A stretch of DNA of 64,000 bases, taken from Cellulomonas sp. NTE-D12 (GTDB taxonomy: Bacteria; Actinomycetota; Actinomycetes; Actinomycetales; Cellulomonadaceae). The stretch covers positions 2,790,001-2,854,000 of the forward strand of contig NZ_AP026442.1 in NCBI RefSeq assembly GCF_027923705.1, given 5' to 3'. Under the pieces are notes generated by a model. The model was not told the origin of the DNA, made no database searches, and saw only the letters and a program-made list of their open reading frames with translations. Each line of letters opens with the position of its first letter. The first letter of the stretch is position 1. A program made the translations under genes and the position numbers. Of this stretch, positions 61,868 through 64,000 are shown one piece after another.

Positions 61868-62046
61868 CGACCTCACAGGGGAACGGCTCCCGGGACGCCG
61901 CACCGCCCCGAGGCTCCCCCATGGACCGGCGGCACTGTGGTCCCACCGCCTCGGGAGCACCGAGGCCACGAGGGTCCGGCCGGAAGCGCGCCCCGGCGCC
62001 GCTCCCCCGGGCCGGGGCCGGCTGCACCAAGTGGAAGGAGAAGGAG

Positions 62047-62241
62047 TTGCACGACCCGACGCCGGACCTGATGGCTGCCGACCTGGCCGACTCACTGCGG
62101 CTGCAGAGGCCGCGGTCAACGCGGTACGCCGAGCGACCGGAGCACTCACCCCGGTGGCGAAACCGCGGCCCCGGGCTGCGCTTCCCGCGCAGGCGCACCG
62201 TCCCCACGCCGGGACCCTCCGTCCCCTCGAAGACCGACTGA
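62047..62241 (+). CDS. hypothetical small basic protein
   Basis: A 64-codon frame starts at TTG 62047 with AAGGAGAAGGAG directly upstream (an ATG at 62071 is the alternative) and ends at the TGA at 62241. The product is Arg/Pro-rich and shows no recognised domain. A competing frame from 62031 to 62390 exists but uses no ribosome-binding site of its own. Low confidence that it is expressed. Confidence 0.35.
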   Translation: MHDPTPDLMAADLADSLRLQRPRSTRYAERPEHSPRWRNRGPGLRFPRRRTVPTPGPSVPSKTD

Positions 62242-62416
62242 GGAACCAGCCGATGAACGGGTCCGACAACCAGCACTGCGGTAGGGGCAACACGGTGCTC
62301 GCCACGTCGAGAGCGGCCCCGGGCCACGTCGTGCCGAACCGGGCCGCTCAGGGCCCTGCCAAACCCGTCCGGTCTCCACGAAAGGAGTGACAGCAGCACA
62401 ACGGGAAGGAACCTCG

Positions 62417-62815
62417 ATGACCACCACCAGACACGACCCGGTCGCGAACGCGATCATCGCGATGTTCGGCGGCTCCCCGCCCTGCACCGAGGCCCAGCCA
62501 GGGCGCTCCTGGCAGCCGAGCGCACGGGCGGCCACCTCGCCGGGACGTCCCCCGAAGCCCCGGCCGCCGCACCGGCCGCAGCCGCAGTGCGGGACCTGCA
62601 ACCACCCCGCGTCGTTCCACTCCGCCGCCAAGACCCGCTGCCGGGCGAGCGGCTGCCGCTGCCAGCTGCTCACCGACAACCCGCCCACCGCCCCGGCGCT
62701 GTCGATCGGGATGGTCGTCGTCCTGACCGACGGGACGGCGTCCAGCGTCGCGGCGGTGGTCGGCGCCCTCAGCGCTGGCTGGAGGGCCTCGAACGGGCCC
62801 ACGCAGACCGACTGA
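62417..62815 (+). CDS. hypothetical cysteine-cluster protein
   Basis: The 132-residue product follows AAGGAA and an ATG at 62417. It has a Pro-rich segment and a central cysteine/histidine group (CGTCNHPASFH, then CRASGCRC) that could bind zinc, followed by a hydrophobic tail region (LSIGMVVVLTDGT). No family is recognised. It sits in a row with other small element genes. Confidence 0.55.
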   Translation: MTTTRHDPVANAIIAMFGGSPPCTEAQPGRSWQPSARAATSPGRPPKPRPPHRPQPQCGTCNHPASFHSAAKTRCRASGCRCQLLTDNPPTAPALSIGMVVVLTDGTASSVAAVVGALSAGWRASNGPTQTD

Positions 62816-62849
62816 CCCCACCACCACCACGACCACCACGGAGAAGACG

Positions 62850-63089
62850 ATGGACAACACGGTGCGCTTCTTGACCCTCAGCGAGTACTACCCCCGGCTC
62901 TCGCCCCTCATGCGGGTGCTCGACCTGGACCCCGACAACGCGGACGACGTGCTCGGCTTCGCGTACGCCCTGTCCGCGATCAGGGTGGTCTCGGACCAGC
63001 CGAACGGTGACGCCTACGAGGCGGTGGTCGAGGGCCTGCGAGACCTCGGCACCTGCGTGGCCTCCCGCGCCGACGAGTACACCGGGTAG
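62850..63089 (+). CDS. hypothetical small acidic helical protein
   Basis: The 79-residue product has GGAGAAG upstream of ATG 62850. It is acidic and probably all-helical (LSPLMRVLDLDPDNADDVLG; FAYALSAIRVVSD). No domain is recognised. It is the last plus-strand gene of the accessory block before a gap and the opposing recombinase. Confidence 0.6.
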   Translation: MDNTVRFLTLSEYYPRLSPLMRVLDLDPDNADDVLGFAYALSAIRVVSDQPNGDAYEAVVEGLRDLGTCVASRADEYTG

Positions 63090-63426
63090 CCGCACTGGCA
63101 CTCCGCTCGAGCGGACGGCTCGAGCGATCACGGTGAACCCCGGATTAGGGCGATCCTGGCGTGTATTGCCGGCCCGCTGCGCGCCAGGTCGCTCTCGCGG
63201 TTGTGGACACCTCGATGCGGCCTGACAAGCCGACTGAGTAACCGGCGCGCCACCCCGACCGGAGTCGGCCTGAGGCAGATCTGTCGCACGTCGGCGCCAC
63301 GGTTGAGACCGATCCGGCTCACCGAGCCTGAGCCCATGGCCACGCCGCCCAACGCGCGGGCCGTTGGCCCGAAGAGATCTACAGCGCCCGAGTCGGGCTC
63401 CGAAGGGCGTGGGCTTGGGGCCTGGC
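63090..63426. other. gap between small orphan genes and second recombinase
   Basis: These 337 bases contain no convincing gene; the plus-strand frame at 63201-63599 is the shadow of the recombinase. A GCTCGAGCGG/GCTCGAGCGA direct repeat lies near 63104-63125. Composition is less GC-rich around 63130-63170. A boundary between two inserted elements is possible here, but no attachment repeat was identified. Confidence 0.35.
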
Positions 63427-64000
63427 TTACAGACCCAGCCCTGCGCTGCTCGTGGTCGCCAGGGCCTCCACCGGCCGGATGTAGCGGTGGATCAAGGTGT
63501 CGACGTGACGGTGGCGCGTCTGGGCAGCGATGCGCTCGACTCCGACACCCGCGGCGGCGGCCGCGGTGGCGTGCCCCGAGCGCAGGGAGTGGCCGCTGAT
63601 GGGCAGGTCGGACAGCCCCGCCCCGGCGGCCCGCCCCTGGAGGACCCGCGCGACTGCCGCCCCCGACAAGGGCTCGGAGGTCACGTGCCCGCCGCGACGC
63701 ATCCGACTGAACAGCGGACCAGACCCCGCCGGTCGCACCTGGAGCCATGCGTGCAGCGCGGCCACCGGGTCCGTCTCCGCATGCTCACCGCGGGCAACCG
63801 CAACGATCTGTCCCCGGCCATCCTGGTCGCCCTTCGACTTCCTGATGGTCAGCAGGACGCCCGTTGGGCGCCACTCCACGTCGGCCGTGCTCAGCGCCGC
63901 CAGCTCCGAACGGCGCAGCGCCGAGGCGAAGCCGACGAGCAGAAGGGCCGCGTCACGGGCTCCGGCCGGCGTCGCACGGTCGATGTGGCGCAGGATGCGC
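63427..64000 (-). CDS. second tyrosine recombinase, partial (N-terminus beyond window end)
   Basis: The visible 190 C-terminal residues are a tyrosine recombinase catalytic domain: first Arg in FASALRRSELAALS, the conserved HSLR in SGHSLRSGHATAAAAAGV, the RH of QTRHRHVDTLI and the nucleophile Tyr in HRYIRPVEAL. The gene runs in from beyond base 64000. It points toward the first integrase, so either two elements abut here or both enzymes flank one element. Confidence 0.88.
   Translation of the reverse strand, partial: RILRHIDRATPAGARDAALLLVGFASALRRSELAALSTADVEWRPTGVLLTIRKSKGDQDGRGQIVAVARGEHAETDPVAALHAWLQVRPAGSGPLFSRMRRGGHVTSEPLSGAAVARVLQGRAAGAGLSDLPISGHSLRSGHATAAAAAGVGVERIAAQTRHRHVDTLIHRYIRPVEALATTSSAGLGL

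Noticed and set aside
62031..62390. 119-codon plus-strand frame overlapping the small basic ORF
   Set aside because: Low-complexity Ala/Pro/Arg product, and the ribosome-binding site is better placed for the TTG at 62047.
63201..63599. Plus-strand 132-codon frame
   Set aside because: More than a third lies opposite the recombinase catalytic domain; no homology features.

Overview
The window is high-GC actinobacterial chromosome (order Micrococcales; gene content and synteny fit a Cellulomonas-like organism, which is inference). Nearly all of it is dense chromosomal coding sequence on both strands. I see no tRNA, rRNA or CRISPR array. Only the last ~4.6 kb looks mobile.

1-9.5 kb is a housekeeping block whose gene content matches the Mycobacterium tuberculosis Rv3201c-Rv3211 neighbourhood: an AdnA/AdnB-type helicase-nuclease pair, a TetR regulator, a DUF3107 protein, a ferritin-like protein and a DEAD-box RNA helicase, followed by MarC and PHP-domain genes. 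9.6-13.4 kb encodes a three-subunit [FeFe]-hydrogenase (flavin subunit, catalytic subunit, NuoE-like subunit) that overlaps an aminopeptidase P gene; no hydE, hydF or hydG maturase is in the window. 14.9-19.6 kb carries a stress protein, a MgtE_N/CBS protein, a DUF1003 protein, an Mrp ATPase and exonuclease III.

19.6-25.6 kb and 38-40.5 kb form a one-carbon/purine theme: glyA-folD and purH each have a convincing ZTP (pfl) riboswitch in the leader, with purN next to purH and purU nearby. 25.7-32.4 kb holds a complete ChvE/MmsA/MmsB-type monosaccharide ABC transporter and a ROK repressor with a lone ABC ATPase. 32.6-44.7 kb contains TCA genes icd-mdh and sucC-sucD. The two operons share an almost identical 22-bp palindromic element upstream, a candidate common operator. 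An aquaporin-family channel, a flavoprotein reductase, a DUF3017 protein and a DUF6350 protein lie between them.

44.8-49 kb has a small HTH protein translationally coupled to a stand-alone double Clp-N-domain protein, with two matched palindromes over its promoter. Next come a GH51 arabinofuranosidase and a LacI regulator with matching operators. 49-59.2 kb holds PcrA helicase, small membrane proteins, a two-component system with a divergent PspC-domain operon and three 11-bp-phased direct repeats between them, a glycosyltransferase and a DUF3817 protein. 59.4-64 kb begins an integrated element: tyrosine integrase, HUH rolling-circle-type initiator and excisionase, in the style of actinomycete integrative elements (AICEs), then small orphan genes and a second, opposing tyrosine recombinase cut by the window end.

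Many genes have a TAnnnT -10 hexamer 6-8 nt before the start codon, so leaderless transcripts are probably common here.
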